In this document: one piece after another, positions 38,397 through 49,537 of the stretch
Layout of the letters: each line of letters begins with the position of its first letter
How positions within the stretch are numbered: the first letter of the stretch is position 1
NCBI GenBank assembly: GCA_002633005.1
Contig: NMRA01000010.1
Span: forward strand, 801,252-861,251
DNA: 60,000 nt
Direction of reading: 5' to 3'
From: Phoronis australis
Taxonomy: Eukaryota > Phoronida > Phoronidae
Position numbers and translations under genes: made by a program
The notes under the pieces: generated by a model
Seen by the model: the letters and a program-made list of their open reading frames with translations, nothing else
Database searches by the model: none
What the model was told of the DNA's origin: nothing

Positions 38397-39542
38397 GAGT
38401 GAAGTCTGTTGTAGAAATAACTACCAGTAAAAAGTTTTTTTTACAACAAAAGGTGCGTATCACTTTACGCGTATTCGCTATTATGGCTGGAAACGAGGTG
38501 TTGTCTCCGAATACAGTGGTTCTGCATGTTTAGAACACTCATTCTTTACATTGTAAAAATGATGCTAAAACGAAGCATTGTGTCTTAAACAACAATCCAC
38601 GACAGTTATTTTTTGCAGCGCCACCAAAGTGTGTAAGCAGCGACGATTTTGGAGAAAGAACGTACTTCCGGTTGGCCTGTAAACAAAATTGCAGAATATC
38701 TGCAATTTTGTCACGGGTTATTTACGAGGATACATTTCTCAAATCGGAAATTGACCTTGTCTTTACGTTTGGGTATGATCGATATTTAGCCTTGTTACCG
38801 ATGAGAAGCGACCATGCCGGACGCTATGAACCGTAACATCCCGAACACTTTGGGTATTTTCGTAGCCTTTAAGGTAAATTTGAATTTTCGGAAATATCCG
38901 ACATGTTCCTAATGAACCTGAAATGAAAATGCTGTATAGTGACCCGTTGGGGTACATGACCATATTTGTCGGAGTTGCAACTGAAAAACTAGAATATCCA
39001 CTCATATTTATAGTGGACTCATCTGAACAGAACTTCCATGGAAAAGCCGCCATTTTCTTGTTTCTTGTTTTATTGGAGTTAATTCCACAAACGCACCATT
39101 TTCGCAAGGAAACTTGGACAGCTGAATTAAGCCTAAGAAGTACAAGAATAGATGCCATGTTTTAAAAATGAGTACACCTTTTGGAATCAAAGTTTTAAAG
39201 TATAGACAATAATTATAATAAAGATCTGTTTAGTTAGAAAAGTTACGAGTTCCCATAGTGGACCATTTTGTGGGGAATTAAATCAAACAAGGTGCCATTT
39301 TTTAGAAAAACTTTTGAAGAAACACCTCTCTGGGTGTTGCTTCCCGTATACCATCAGGTACACGTATTGTAGGCTAAATAATTATTGCATCGATCGAAAG
39401 TTATTGGTAAAACCAAGAACAGAAAATAATTTAATTGCCCAGTCACAGAATATCATAGTGCTTTTGTCGCAACCGGGTACGTGACAGGATTCCTGAAAAC
39501 TTTTGAACAGTTGCGCACTGTATATTAAGTTTTATTGTTGCT
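38397..39542. other. Non-coding stretch upstream of the receptor, with a perfect hairpin
   Basis: A 131-codon minus ORF (38763-39158) has no recognisable domain. A perfect 13-bp hairpin, ACAAAATTGCAGA and TCTGCAATTTTGT around a 3-base loop, lies at 38683-38711. Confidence 0.5.
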
Positions 39543-39627
39543 TGACGTCAGAGCTGTTGTTCAAGGGTTGATTGACACATGAAAGTAGTGCGGCATTTTG
39601 TTGGTATTCAGTCTGCAACTTATAAAG
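39543..39627 (+). promoter_or_regulatory. Candidate receptor core promoter: CRE plus TATA-like box
   Basis: A perfect CRE octamer TGACGTCA (39543-39550) sits about 70 bases upstream of TATAAAG (39621-39627), a normal spacing for a CRE-driven promoter. Transcription would start near 39650. A 5' untranslated exon could then end at a donor-like AAAG/GTAATT (after 40000) and splice to the acceptor-like TATTTCAG (ending 40628), just upstream of the coding exon. This transcript model is inference only. Confidence 0.3.
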
Positions 39628-39798
39628 AACCGGTCCCTGATGCTTAGTTCGTATATATTTTCTTTATCATTATCGCGCAGTTTGAGAAGTGTAATAATAT
39701 TGCTTTACTCCTTTTCAATAGCTTGTGAGTATTACGGTTAATTTACATTATATCTTTTGCGAGATGCGCAGCAGGATGGAAGTGTGTCCAGTTTCCGC

Positions 39799-39806
39799 TG
39801 ACGTCA
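39799..39806. promoter_or_regulatory. Perfect CRE octamer
   Basis: TGACGTCA, the consensus binding site for CREB/ATF factors. It lies about 0.9 kb upstream of the receptor start codon and is the second of three perfect copies in this stretch. Confidence 0.5.
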
Positions 39807-40387
39807 TGCCTTAAGTGTGTCACTACACAATGGAACTTAATAACGCGCAAGCGTTGTTAAATTTGCTTTAAAATACTTAAAATTGCAGGTTGATTTCAAA
39901 GGTGCCTCTGATGATGCACGTTTGCACAAGTAAATGAATTACATAGGCCATACACGTGTTTATGGCAGCGAGAGCGTGCTGTTCTTTGGGTGGACTAAAG
40001 GTAATTGTCCGCGATGCAACACAAATCATCGATCTACGAGTGATCATGTCTTATAATGAGTTGGTCAAGGCTGCCTTATTATGTCACCCCTCTCTCAGCT
40101 CAGTTCATTATTCAATTAACGACACGTAGAATTCGTTAATTACCAACTGCCAATCTCGGCTGTCAAGAATGCTTACACGAACCGAGAGAAGCGAACATTT
40201 GGACAGGAAGGTCGGCGTACAGGCTTTTCTTTAACCGATCGAGCGTGAAAACATACAAAATCGCGGACTTGTCGCGTTTGTTGGTTGTGTTCTATTTACT
40301 TTTTGAATTGCAAGTTAACTATCATTTTTTGAGGTGACGAGATTCTTTTTCTTATCCTACATTAGTACTCTGATGAATTGAGCGAAA

Positions 40388-40576
40388 AGTGATGGTGATG
40401 ATGGCGCTGATGACGATGATGGCCACAGAGATCATGTGAGGACAGTGATGATCATCATGATATCATGATGATGTCGATAATGTGATGACAACCAAGGTGA
40501 TGTCATAATGATGAATTAATGACAGTGACGATGATGGTAATTACGTTCATGTTAGTGATGATGATGACATTGGTTA
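40388..40576. repeat. Degenerate GAT/ATC trinucleotide-rich tract
   Basis: About 190 bases are dominated by GATGATG, GTGATGA and ATCATGA variants. The tract lies just upstream of the receptor coding exon, inside the possible 5' leader intron. It is imperfect and so probably old. No coding role is suggested. Confidence 0.8.
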
Positions 40577-40628
40577 CTGCAATAACGTTGCGAAAAGGTA
40601 ACTCAAACTATGTACTTCATTATTTCAG

Positions 40629-40643
40629 ATGCCCATTACTTAA
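40629..40643 (+). promoter_or_regulatory. Upstream micro-ORF in the receptor leader (4 codons)
   Basis: ATG CCC ATT ACT TAA directly follows the acceptor-like TATTTCAG. If the transcript begins upstream or splices here, ribosomes would meet this micro-ORF before the receptor start. Confidence 0.4.
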
Positions 40644-40702
40644 ACCCAGCTCAATACGAACGAAACAACAGTTCTGAGACAAGGCTCAGCACCTACTGGA
40701 CG

Positions 40703-40823
40703 TGACGTCATGCGTGATGGAGGGAGATACAACTTCGTCATATGGTCCCTCTCTGAATGGCTTGCTTTCAGCGACAACAGTGAGGTATATTGCTCAAGAA
40801 AAATTCTTCGGAAAACCGTCTAA
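40703..40823 (+). promoter_or_regulatory. Perfect CRE overlapping a uORF that runs across the receptor start
   Basis: TGACGTCA occupies 40703-40710. Its last base is the A of an ATG (40710-40712). That ATG opens a 37-codon frame which ends at TAA 40821-40823 and overlaps the receptor start at 40717 in a different frame. The uORF start has G at -3 and C at +4. The receptor start has G at -3 and G at +4, a better context, so leaky scanning could set receptor output. Confidence 0.5.
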
Positions 40824-41143
40824 TGGTGATGGAGAGGCGAATGCGATTCCTAACTTATTTGACCTCTTGACAAATATTACGTCAAACGGTACGCTCAATG
40901 GAACATCACGAACAAACGTGGGGTTTAAAATTCCGCACGAGGCATGGCTTACGGCCACTATGATAACCCTGCTTTCACTTATGAGCTTGTGTACAATACT
41001 AGGAAACACGCTTGTATGTATGGCAGTGGCAATGGTTAAACGTCTTCGGACTCCGAGCAATCTACTTATCGTGTCCTTGGCAATCAGCGATCTCTTCGTG
41101 GGTCTGTTGGTGACTCCATTCAACCTCGTCTACGAGGTTTTAG
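40717..41143 (+). CDS. Serotonin-type amine GPCR, exon 1 (N-terminus, TM1, TM2)
   Basis: This is the first coding exon of a class A amine receptor, residues 1-142 plus the first base of codon 143. ATG 40717 is the first in-frame ATG after the stop at 40675. The extracellular N-terminus (about 74 residues) has three clustered N-glycosylation sequons (NIT, NGT, NGT, residues 53-63) and no clear signal peptide, which is usual for this family. TM1 (about 75-104) has the GN motif with Asn97 at position 1.50. TM2 (about 112-138) has LAISD with Asp125 at 2.50. The exon ends G/GTAAGT, a consensus donor, in phase 1 directly after TM2. Without splicing, the frame would run only to a stop at 41188-41190. 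Family level is secure because the protein continues perfectly in exon 2. Confidence 0.92.
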
Positions 41144-42589
41144 GTAAGTTGACTGCCTGTTCAATAACTTCAATGATGTCATCAATGTAAACAATGGGTC
41201 TAAGATTCAAGCAGTGATCAGTGTATCGATCCCAGAATCAATCTGGTTGATAGTTGAACTCGATAATGAAAAGTGGTTCATTTCAGCAGTTAAAACGGTG
41301 CATTCCAAGGTGGCTCCTAGAAGAGACCGCTAACAGGCTTCAACTCGATGAAAAAAAAAATTCTCCAATTGTTCCTAAGATCAAAATTTAAAGTTATGTG
41401 GAGCCTAGAGGAATGAAATGATGCCTTTTATCGCGGCCCTCTTTCTACCCAAGTGGTTCGAATATAAGCGCAGTTTCGCACAGACGCCCATGTGCCTAAT
41501 GGCGCGAGAATACGGTAAACACCGTAGTGCAGTTGAACAGGTTTATTGCCCCTTTGATTACAAAGTGTCCTAGATGCACACGAATTTACATTCCAAGAAA
41601 CGCGTTTCCTCGTAATTCGGTTTGTGAGACAATAAGTTCCATGAGGTTTCTAATGAAAATGAATCGAAATGTCTCTTTAAGAACGTAACTGTGCGTCAGT
41701 ATTCATTTGTTGACCGTCTGTAGTGAATGCTTATTGATCCAGAAAATTAGAAATGTGATGCGATATCTATTGATAGCGACTGATGCAACTCCAGCTTAGG
41801 CTTAGGTTTATAATTTCGAAAATGGAAAATGCGCCTAAATGTAGTCATGCTAGGGTTTACGTTGAAAGCCCATTGGCCGAGTTTTTTATGATTAAAATTA
41901 CGCAGTTTTAACTACGTTTGCTGTACTTAAAGCAGATCAAAGGTTACTGTATTTCAACGCTTTTTGCCAGGCTCTCAACATTTTATTCAAAAGAAATCTC
42001 TATGATTAATTAGTGACCTACGTCAAAAATTTGAAGTAAACACAGATGACCCTACACTAACGCATGCGCACTCACAAGAAAATATCTTATTTACTTCTTG
42101 AGCCAACACTAGCATATAGTATACGTGTATTATCTTACACGTATTATTTATCAGAGTTATCTCCACATATTACTACATGCGCCATTTTCATACGAAAAGG
42201 GATGTACATATCTTGTAATATCGGACAACAAATGCAACAGGAAGCGACCATGTCTGTTTTTTGCAAACTGGATTCTATTTGTTCTGTTTCACGCACTCGT
42301 GAATTGTCTCTGTGTCGAATTTTTTGAGCTGATGGACGAAATGTCGTCGACCTCCAAGACTTACGGCACTTCTCGATGAGTCGACTTGTCGATCCGGACT
42401 CGTCACCCGGTTACAAATAAATATCTGTAAACCAAAAACCCACAGCATGCGAATCCAAATTTGAACGATCATGTGAGTAAATCCAGGCGATTCACTGTCG
42501 GGAGCCAGAGGAAACGATAAACAAAAACAAAAAACACGTATAAGTACTAAGTCACCGGATTCATTCCTACTAAAGCTTTCTGAAAGTAC

Positions 42590-42622
42590 TCGTATATGTA
42601 TCGTATATGTATCGTATATGTA
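42590..42622. repeat. Three perfect copies of an 11-bp unit
   Basis: TCGTATATGTA is repeated three times, followed by a partial fourth copy (TCGTA). Confidence 0.9.
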
Positions 42623-42775
42623 TCGTACAGAAATGAATTTCATTTAGTTTTATTAGGCTTCATTCCATTACAACACGACACAAAAGCCTTTAACGACCAT
42701 AGAATTTCTACACACATCCAATAATATGGCACTATTAAAATAGTTTACTGGCCGACTGCTTTCGACGAGAAATAG

Positions 42776-42851
42776 TGTGACAGACGCTACACTCGTGATG
42801 TTGGTGCAAGGTTTGTGACAGACGCTACACTCATGATGTTGGTGCAAGGTT
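42776..42851. repeat. Two tandem copies of a 38-bp unit
   Basis: A unit beginning TGTGACAGACGCTACACTC occurs twice head to tail, with one visible difference (CTCGTGATG against CTCATGATG). Confidence 0.9.
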
Positions 42852-43657
42852 TGGGATATTGGGCGATATCGTCGAGGCAGCAGTGCGGCGCGGACGTAAA
42901 GTTTTCAAACACAGCTCGTGCCACCTCATCGGTCATTTTCCATTTCATCGGAACGCAACATCTGAACATTGTCTCTTAATTGACTTTGTTATCAAAGGAT
43001 AAAGATAATTACGAAAAAGCATTTTAATGCAGGAACTCTAGGTCTTATCTCCAGCTACTGAATACATGATTATAGTCTCAAGCTCTGCTAAATACCCTAG
43101 GCGATTACGTCAAGAAAAAGTAATTACATTTGGCGAAAAATCAATTGTCACATTCGTTATTACATATTAGCGTTATCGTTACACCAATTTAAGTGTTACT
43201 GTTTTCGGTCAAAGAGGTGACCAAGTAAATTGGTGGCGTAGCGTAACAATGCGTGTGGGAGGTGACCCTTCAGGGGACGAAGACTAACCAATAATTTTCG
43301 ACCAGGAGCTCGGGATTCGATACGGACGGGAAAAAGCGGTTAACTTACTTCACGTGTATTCGCCAATTTAAGTTTTCTTCACGTGCGTCTCTTTGTCTTC
43401 CAAGTTTATAAATGGATAATCATAAAATTTGGAAAAATAGAGGTTTCTATTAAGGCCACATCGAACTTCAATATCATTTTGGGGGCTCACTACAGTTATT
43501 TGACTGCCGACCCACGCCTATGTGGAGATGAGTCCTTTCCTGACGTCCTTATCAAGATTCTGCAAAAAAACAAAACAAAGGGTTTTGTAGCATTCCCAAC
43601 ACACAAGCACAACTCATGATAACTGAAACGTAATTATGCTACAGATTTATAATCGGC

Positions 43658-43815
43658 ATGCGCGCACCCAGCCTTCGATATGGGGGGGNNNNNNNNNNNN
43701 NNNNNNNNNNNNNNNNNNNNNNNNNNNNNNNNNNNNNNNNNNNNNNNNNNNNNNNNNNNNNNNNNNNNNNNNNNNNNNNNNNNNNNNNNNNNNNNNNNGG
43801 GGGGGGGGGGGGGGG
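43658..43815. other. Assembly gap inside a G-tract repeat element
   Basis: The left side (CATGCGCACCCAGCCTTCGAT, then G7) matches the left end of the inverted-repeat element at 10731-10983. An N run then fills 43689-43798, followed by G17. The gap probably reflects sequencing failure at long G tracts in this repeat. ORFs that read through the N run are artefacts. Confidence 0.85.
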
Positions 43816-44434
43816 TTACTTCACAGCGAAAAATCCCGACATAGAAAAATAGGATCAAAAAACCCCAATTTTGACAATTTTCTACCCCAAATTACCACTT
43901 CCCTGCTGCAAGTTCTAGAAAAAATCTGACTATAGATTCGGAAAGCCCGTTTCCTCTAGATTTTAAAAATGTGGTTGTAGTAGCCTAGTAGGCACCTTAT
44001 CAGCTGTCTGTTTGGCAATTTGGATCTGTTTGACCAGCCAGCTGAAACCGCACCCGGTTTCTCAGACAGCAGGCGACAGGGGTTGAAAGCAAACTGCCGC
44101 CACCGTTTTGCATCAAAATTAGGTCACTGCTAAAAAACCTGGCTTTTCTCAGTTTCCTTAAAATTATTTTCAACGCATTCCACAAAACAGCAGCCAAACC
44201 TAACATACGTCCTTTACATAAATTCTACGAACTAGAAAATGCCTCATGACTGCAGCCTACACTAGAAAGTGTCCCGTGGCCGCGGCAGCCTACATTTGTT
44301 CAGTGCTACCTTTTGTTAGGTTTCAACGTATTCCGCGTCTGTCTTTGGCGTTCGCCACTCTCTTTCCGTCAAAGCTCTGGAAGGATAATTATAGAATATC
44401 ACAAATATGTTTCAATCGACGCTCTATTCTTTCA

Positions 44435-44484
44435 ATAACACGTCATTACTGATATGTTTTAATATACCAGTAATGACGTGTTAT
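44435..44484. repeat. Perfect 17-bp inverted repeat (hairpin) with CGTCA/TGACG arms
   Basis: ATAACACGTCATTACTG and its exact complement CAGTAATGACGTGTTAT flank a 16-base AT-rich loop. Each arm contains a half CRE. It lies within the receptor intron. It could be a small transposon relic or a protein-binding palindrome. Confidence 0.9.
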
Positions 44485-45074
44485 AATTAAAATTATTTAG
44501 AACAACGGAGAATTTGAACGAAATGATAAATAACCGGTGTGCTTGTGCATTGAAATTAACAGTGTCACTGGAGTCTTTGAAACACCAAAAGTATGGAAAA
44601 ATGCGTGTTCACCTAAGCACCGAACGCGACCCTGTTAAAAATGCCGAAGTAGACCCTACCACCGTAAAAAATATCGCGTGCATCTTCTGCAGGGTTCCAG
44701 AGAAGGAGGAACTTGGTTACTAATCTGACGCGTACTTTCAGAATTTCGCTAGTATGAGATCACAGTGACCGTTGACATTACGTGATTTATGACAAGTGCT
44801 TTTTGTGCTACATATGCCCGGATTTCCGAATATGTCCTGATGTCGAAGTAGCCTTGGACCCCTCGTCAAACTGTCCGGGGAATCATGATGGAATGTAACA
44901 GGTGTGTTCCCATTGAAGAGAGCAGTGCTCACATGTTTTGCGCACTTAGAAGCTGTGTCATATTAAGTTTATCAGTATTTCTCGCTATAGTGGGAATGTT
45001 TAGCGGGACATAATCGGCGAGAAAAAGGATTTTCTAAGCTCAGACGCAGCACGGAATCCCCGCGGTTGCAGCCA

Positions 45075-45325
45075 AACAGGAAAGTTAAACCCCAATCTGT
45101 AACAAGGCGAGTATTTTAACGCTCTCATTAGGGCTAAGGTCATCGGCCTCGGTTTAACCGAATGTCTGAATTATCGATTTATAATAAAATCATAAAAACA
45201 CAACAGATTCTGTTGTTTTTATAGCTCTGTTCAAAGCAGAGCTAATAACTTCAAGAAATCTATACCATAAAATACTAATCCCGAAGTGCATTTTCAGCCG
45301 TGAAACCTATAACGTCCCTTTAAAA
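45075..45325 (-). repeat. Most complete copy of the tRNA-related SINE family
   Basis: The minus strand carries a tRNA-like segment: the A-box-like TTAGCCCTAATGAGAGCG is followed by TTAAAATACTCGCC and a B-box-like GGGGTTTAACTTTCC. In plus-strand reading from 45167, the core blocks are TTATCGATTTATAATAAAAT, CAACAGATTCTGTTGTTTTT, GCTAATAACTTCAAG and CGTCCCTTTAAA. The core blocks align with those at 4429-4592 and 38265-38396. Confidence 0.6.
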
Positions 45326-46013
45326 CAATGGTCACCTGTTGAATCTATTGTATGCGATGCGCCTGGGCTAATGAAGGTTGCTCCTGGTGCAGATACGGTG
45401 AAGTTTTTAATGGTTAATTCGTTAGTGTTACGCATCGTTTTTCTGAAACGTAGTCGGTTTATTGGATTGGAATCACGTGACTTACACGAGCCGCTTTAAT
45501 ACAATGAAATGTATTCATTTATTTATATTGCCATATTTCTTTTCTCACGGATAACGTTCTTTACTTCAATATCTTTCTCTTGGACCATAGTGGTAAGAAA
45601 ACGTTTGGACACCCCTGCAATACGCCTATCCCTTAAGAACGTATTAGCATTGAATTTTGCATATTATGCGTTAATTGATTATTTTATTTTTTATGTCTTT
45701 TTAGCCATGCCTCTTCGTTTACATTTTTGTGGAAAACTGATATCGCTTGGAAAATTGCAAAAATTGTTTTGATTCCATTTATGAAAACGACTTTTACTTG
45801 ACCAATGCCCAGCACACTTAAATGGTAGTTGACATGAAAAACCGAGGACAACCTACATGTATGAGTTTGAAGCACAAAATGGCCAATTATCACACCGATG
45901 TTCCTTTGTTGAAATGAACAATATGGCTGGTAGCCATTTTGATTTTAGTCTAAGAATACACTTGAAATAACTCAACGTATTGTTGCGCACAGAAAAGATA
46001 AGTTAGTTATCAC

Positions 46014-46090
46014 GGTATAGAACTCCTAACTTTCCTTTTTTGCCTTTTGCAAAGGCACGAGTCCTGTCTACCAAGCTATTTAATAAAATC
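46014..46090 (-). repeat. Possible tRNA-derived SINE head
   Basis: On the minus strand, TAGCTTGGTAGACAGGACTC (A-box-like) is followed by GTGCCTTTGCAAAAGGC and the degenerate B box GGAGTTCTATACC. The A/B spacing is tRNA-like but the B box is poor, so this is a decayed copy at best. Confidence 0.35.
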
Positions 46091-47125
46091 TTACACATTT
46101 TGAAGCGGTCGGAAAATAAAAACTACCCGTTTTTCATATTTTCTTAAACAGTGTGGCAATTGACGCATTGAGCAGGTTTGCAATGTTGCCCATTTGACAA
46201 CGGTGAACTTGGACTTGGACAGCGCACGCGCATGTTAATACTCGAGTAAAATTCACTTAAAATTGCTCTCACGAAAATGAACGATTCGTGGAATCCAGCC
46301 GTTGTAGTTCACAAAATTACTTTTATCATCGCTGAACATTTCACAATGACAATTTCTTATTTTTGGATTTTGAAGTAAATTATGAGAATCTATACTGCGC
46401 TGTGTTGGTGTTATTCAGTGAATCTGGGGTTCTGAGTAAATTCGCCATTTACAGTCGAAAGCAATCATTTCTGAGTGAGTTACTACATTGAGATAATTTA
46501 CCAGCTTGTTTGTGTTGTTCAGACCAAAGTACATGTATTAGGAACTACGACTGTTATTGAAACATTGATTTTTGCATGTCTAGATTTACTTTAGTTTTTT
46601 TCTGACGTACGCCAGTTTGAATGATATTCTACAGACGTTACTGTTACCGAGTTGCAAGATATCGTTCGCTGCGTAAGTTGTCGGAGGACATTGTTTACGT
46701 GCATACGGGTAGTTAATGCGCTTCTTATGCAATACTTTTTTCACAAAGCAGTCCCCCGTTTTCTGCGGGTAGATAATAGATAATTCCAGCTGATTATTTA
46801 TGAACAAGATGTCGTCCCGTCCTGTTATTGTGAGATAGCTGGCGAAAATGTGTTCCTAATTCTAACTCAGTCTTCGTTTCAATTAGTATTCTGGTTCAAC
46901 TCACTTTTCATAAAATAAGAATATTTTGACATCCATCGTCCTCCCTCTTTACCTCAGCAAAATTATTTTGCGTCTAGTTGAACTTTAGGCAAACTTTGTC
47001 CAGTTAATTGTTACCCATGTGGCTTGAGAATTACGTGTATATTTTACTAATGTATATATAAAACGATAGACAGCAGTGCCCACACACTACTATGAGAGCG
47101 CAAGCACTGACAATTTTATGACAAA

Positions 47126-47145
47126 GCAGGCAGACAGACAGACAT

Positions 47146-47180
<35 letters not shown>

Positions 47181-47203
47181 TACATACAGACAGACAGACA
47201 GAC

Positions 47204-47246
<43 letters not shown>
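47126..47246. repeat. CAGA tetranucleotide microsatellite, interrupted
   Basis: About 120 bases of (CAGA)n occur with a few TACA, AACA and CA interruptions. Repetitive ORFs on both strands here (Thr/Asp/Arg/Gln-type and Cys/Leu/Ser/Val-type) are translations of the repeat. Confidence 0.98.
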
Positions 47247-49331
47247 AGTTGTGATACATTAAGATAAAAGGTTAATGACATAAGGCCAAAGTTCGCTGTC
47301 AGTGGTGAACTAAAATTTATCGTGCAATGGTACTGGAGACTCAAAAAACGTGCAGGAAATGTAAAAATTAAAATCGTCTTAATTTAATAAACGATGCCTT
47401 TATTTTGATTGTTAAACCAAGTCCTTAAAAAGACTTAATTATTTTTGATTACCTCTTTATGAATCTATCAGTACTCTTGATCCTAAATCAATAAGCATCA
47501 CAGTTATTGAAGTGTGACTACATATTTCTTATGACACCTTGTATCATACTGTACAATTATTGTGCATCAATTTTCTATTTACGAGAACATTTATTGTCTA
47601 GAAAGAGATGAAGAAGTGAAGGTAACGCCTTTGACATTTTCCTGTGTAGTCCGGTGAGGCGACTCAGCATTAAATGAAAGCGGCGATAGAATCCTGCCTC
47701 CATCACAGAACGAACTTTCGATTTAGACCACTTACCGCTGCGAAATTGGTTTTAAATTGTTCCTTAGACAAGTTGGAGATGATATCAGTGCTTCGGGAGA
47801 ACTGACAGTTCGTTATTGCTTGAGACCAGGCTCTACACGTTCACTTGTCGCCACGTGTTATTTTACAAGCTGAGATTGTTCTTAAGGAATAACGATGATT
47901 CTTTGCAAACCCGGAAATCACTTCTCAGTGGTTATGGAGAAGTTGAGTGTTTCAAATGAAAGTTCGTTTCGCGGACGGAACGCAGGTTTATAGCCGTTTT
48001 AGCAAGGGAATTTAGAGTGTTCTGATGTTCAACTATGTTAACAAAGGTAATGCTTAAGTCTTTTCACGAACACAAACAGTTCATTTGCACCATAAATTTC
48101 CCACAATGCATGTCTATCTGACACATGAAGATGTATTGTAACCAGGCCAGAGCATCACGGGATTGTCCAGTGTATTGAATCATCTTATTCTGTAGCGAAA
48201 TGAATACACATCCTTCGAAATGAACCGTGAAACGTGAAATAACATCTCTTGGATCTCACGTTTGACCGAGACAATTGTCCGTGATTCCTCTTCGTTCGTT
48301 GACCCCTTGGTTTTTAACGACGAATAAAGACTATCCGCTTCTGTGAGACACACACATACATACACACGTTGATTGTGATTTAGTTTTAGGTTGGGAAGCA
48401 TACCCGATAGATTACTTTGAATTGGGCAATTGTTGTAGGATTTTGACACCCGGGTGCGAAATCAGTCAGAGTTAAAACCCTTTCGCTCCGTCTGGTTCCC
48501 TAGCTGATGCCATTCAGCGACGCTGACAATGAGACGCGCTTTTGGAATTTATATCAAAATTATCATATAGATACCCAAACATTTCGCCTGCTCACGAACT
48601 TCGTTTTGAATGAGTAAATGAGTATTCGTATGGCACTGTAACTGCTTGTCGCCTGCTACTTGGATTCCAAGATATACTTCCGTCATTTTGCAGATACCTA
48701 CTGCTAGAAATACACGAAAGTGGCAATAAAACCGTGCCGTCTCACAAACAAGTTTTGATTTACGCCACCTATTGTCATAAAATCAAAGTCATTTTGTTCC
48801 TTATTCAGATTAGAAACTATTTACGGGCTTAGAACGACCTGAAAGGTCGCCATGATGGTCGCTAAATGCTGCAGATCGGGCCCATTAGATTGCTGGTCAC
48901 CGCGGGTTATTTTCCGTCGCCAAGGCACTGTGGCTGTCAAATGCCATTAATGCCAACCAATTTCATTTCAAACAAATTATATTAAGGATAAGAACGCGAC
49001 GCCGGGCGTTGCTTCAGAAGGGCAAATGCGCCGGTGAAGAAAGTTGATATTGTTAAATTTGCATTATTGGTAAGGGTTAGGTTTTACAGCAATTTGTAGA
49101 AACACGTGGTTCAGCTCGCACAAAATGGGTAATTGACGGTGAAATTGCCTGATGTATCAAAGCGATTGAAATGTTTAACCCAGTTAGTTCTGGATGCACT
49201 TGCCGTTTAACGTTGCGGTTTTATCGTGAAAAATTGGTTCTGACGTCGACGAATTTACAATCACTATATATGGAAGCCAGTGGCCGTTCTGAGCGAGTGA
49301 CATTAATCGGCGACTATGTTGTGTGTTCAAG

Positions 49332-49537
49332 ATGAACCTCAAGGGGATTTGAACCCACGACCTCTGAGGTCGCAGTCCGACACTTTACTGGTAAAGGTGA
49401 AAGTTAATGTGACAAGTGGCCGATTATTATAATTTATTTGATTTCAAATAATTCTATTGAATGACTGGACGCCAACGTTGAGAATTGGCGATTTCTAATA
49501 AAAGTGTGAAACAACAAAAACAACAACGGATTTCGCC
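49332..49537 (-). repeat. tRNA-related SINE copy with a good B box
   Basis: On the minus strand, the reverse of the core (AAATCGCCAATTCTCAACG) precedes CTTTACCAGTAAAGTGTCGG, then CTGCGACC and a strong B box GGGTTCAAATCCCC. This is the best-preserved tRNA-like end of the family. The core is truncated near CAACAACGGATTTCGC. Confidence 0.65.

Noticed and set aside
40794-41123. 109-codon minus-strand ORF
   Set aside because: It is the antisense shadow of receptor exon 1, whose seven-helix motifs are unmistakable.
43634-43929. ORFs with long runs of unknown residues
   Set aside because: They read through the N gap and have no meaning.
47031-47344. Cys/Leu/Ser/Val repeat protein and Thr/Asp/Arg/Gln repeat protein
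   Set aside because: Translations of the CAGA microsatellite.
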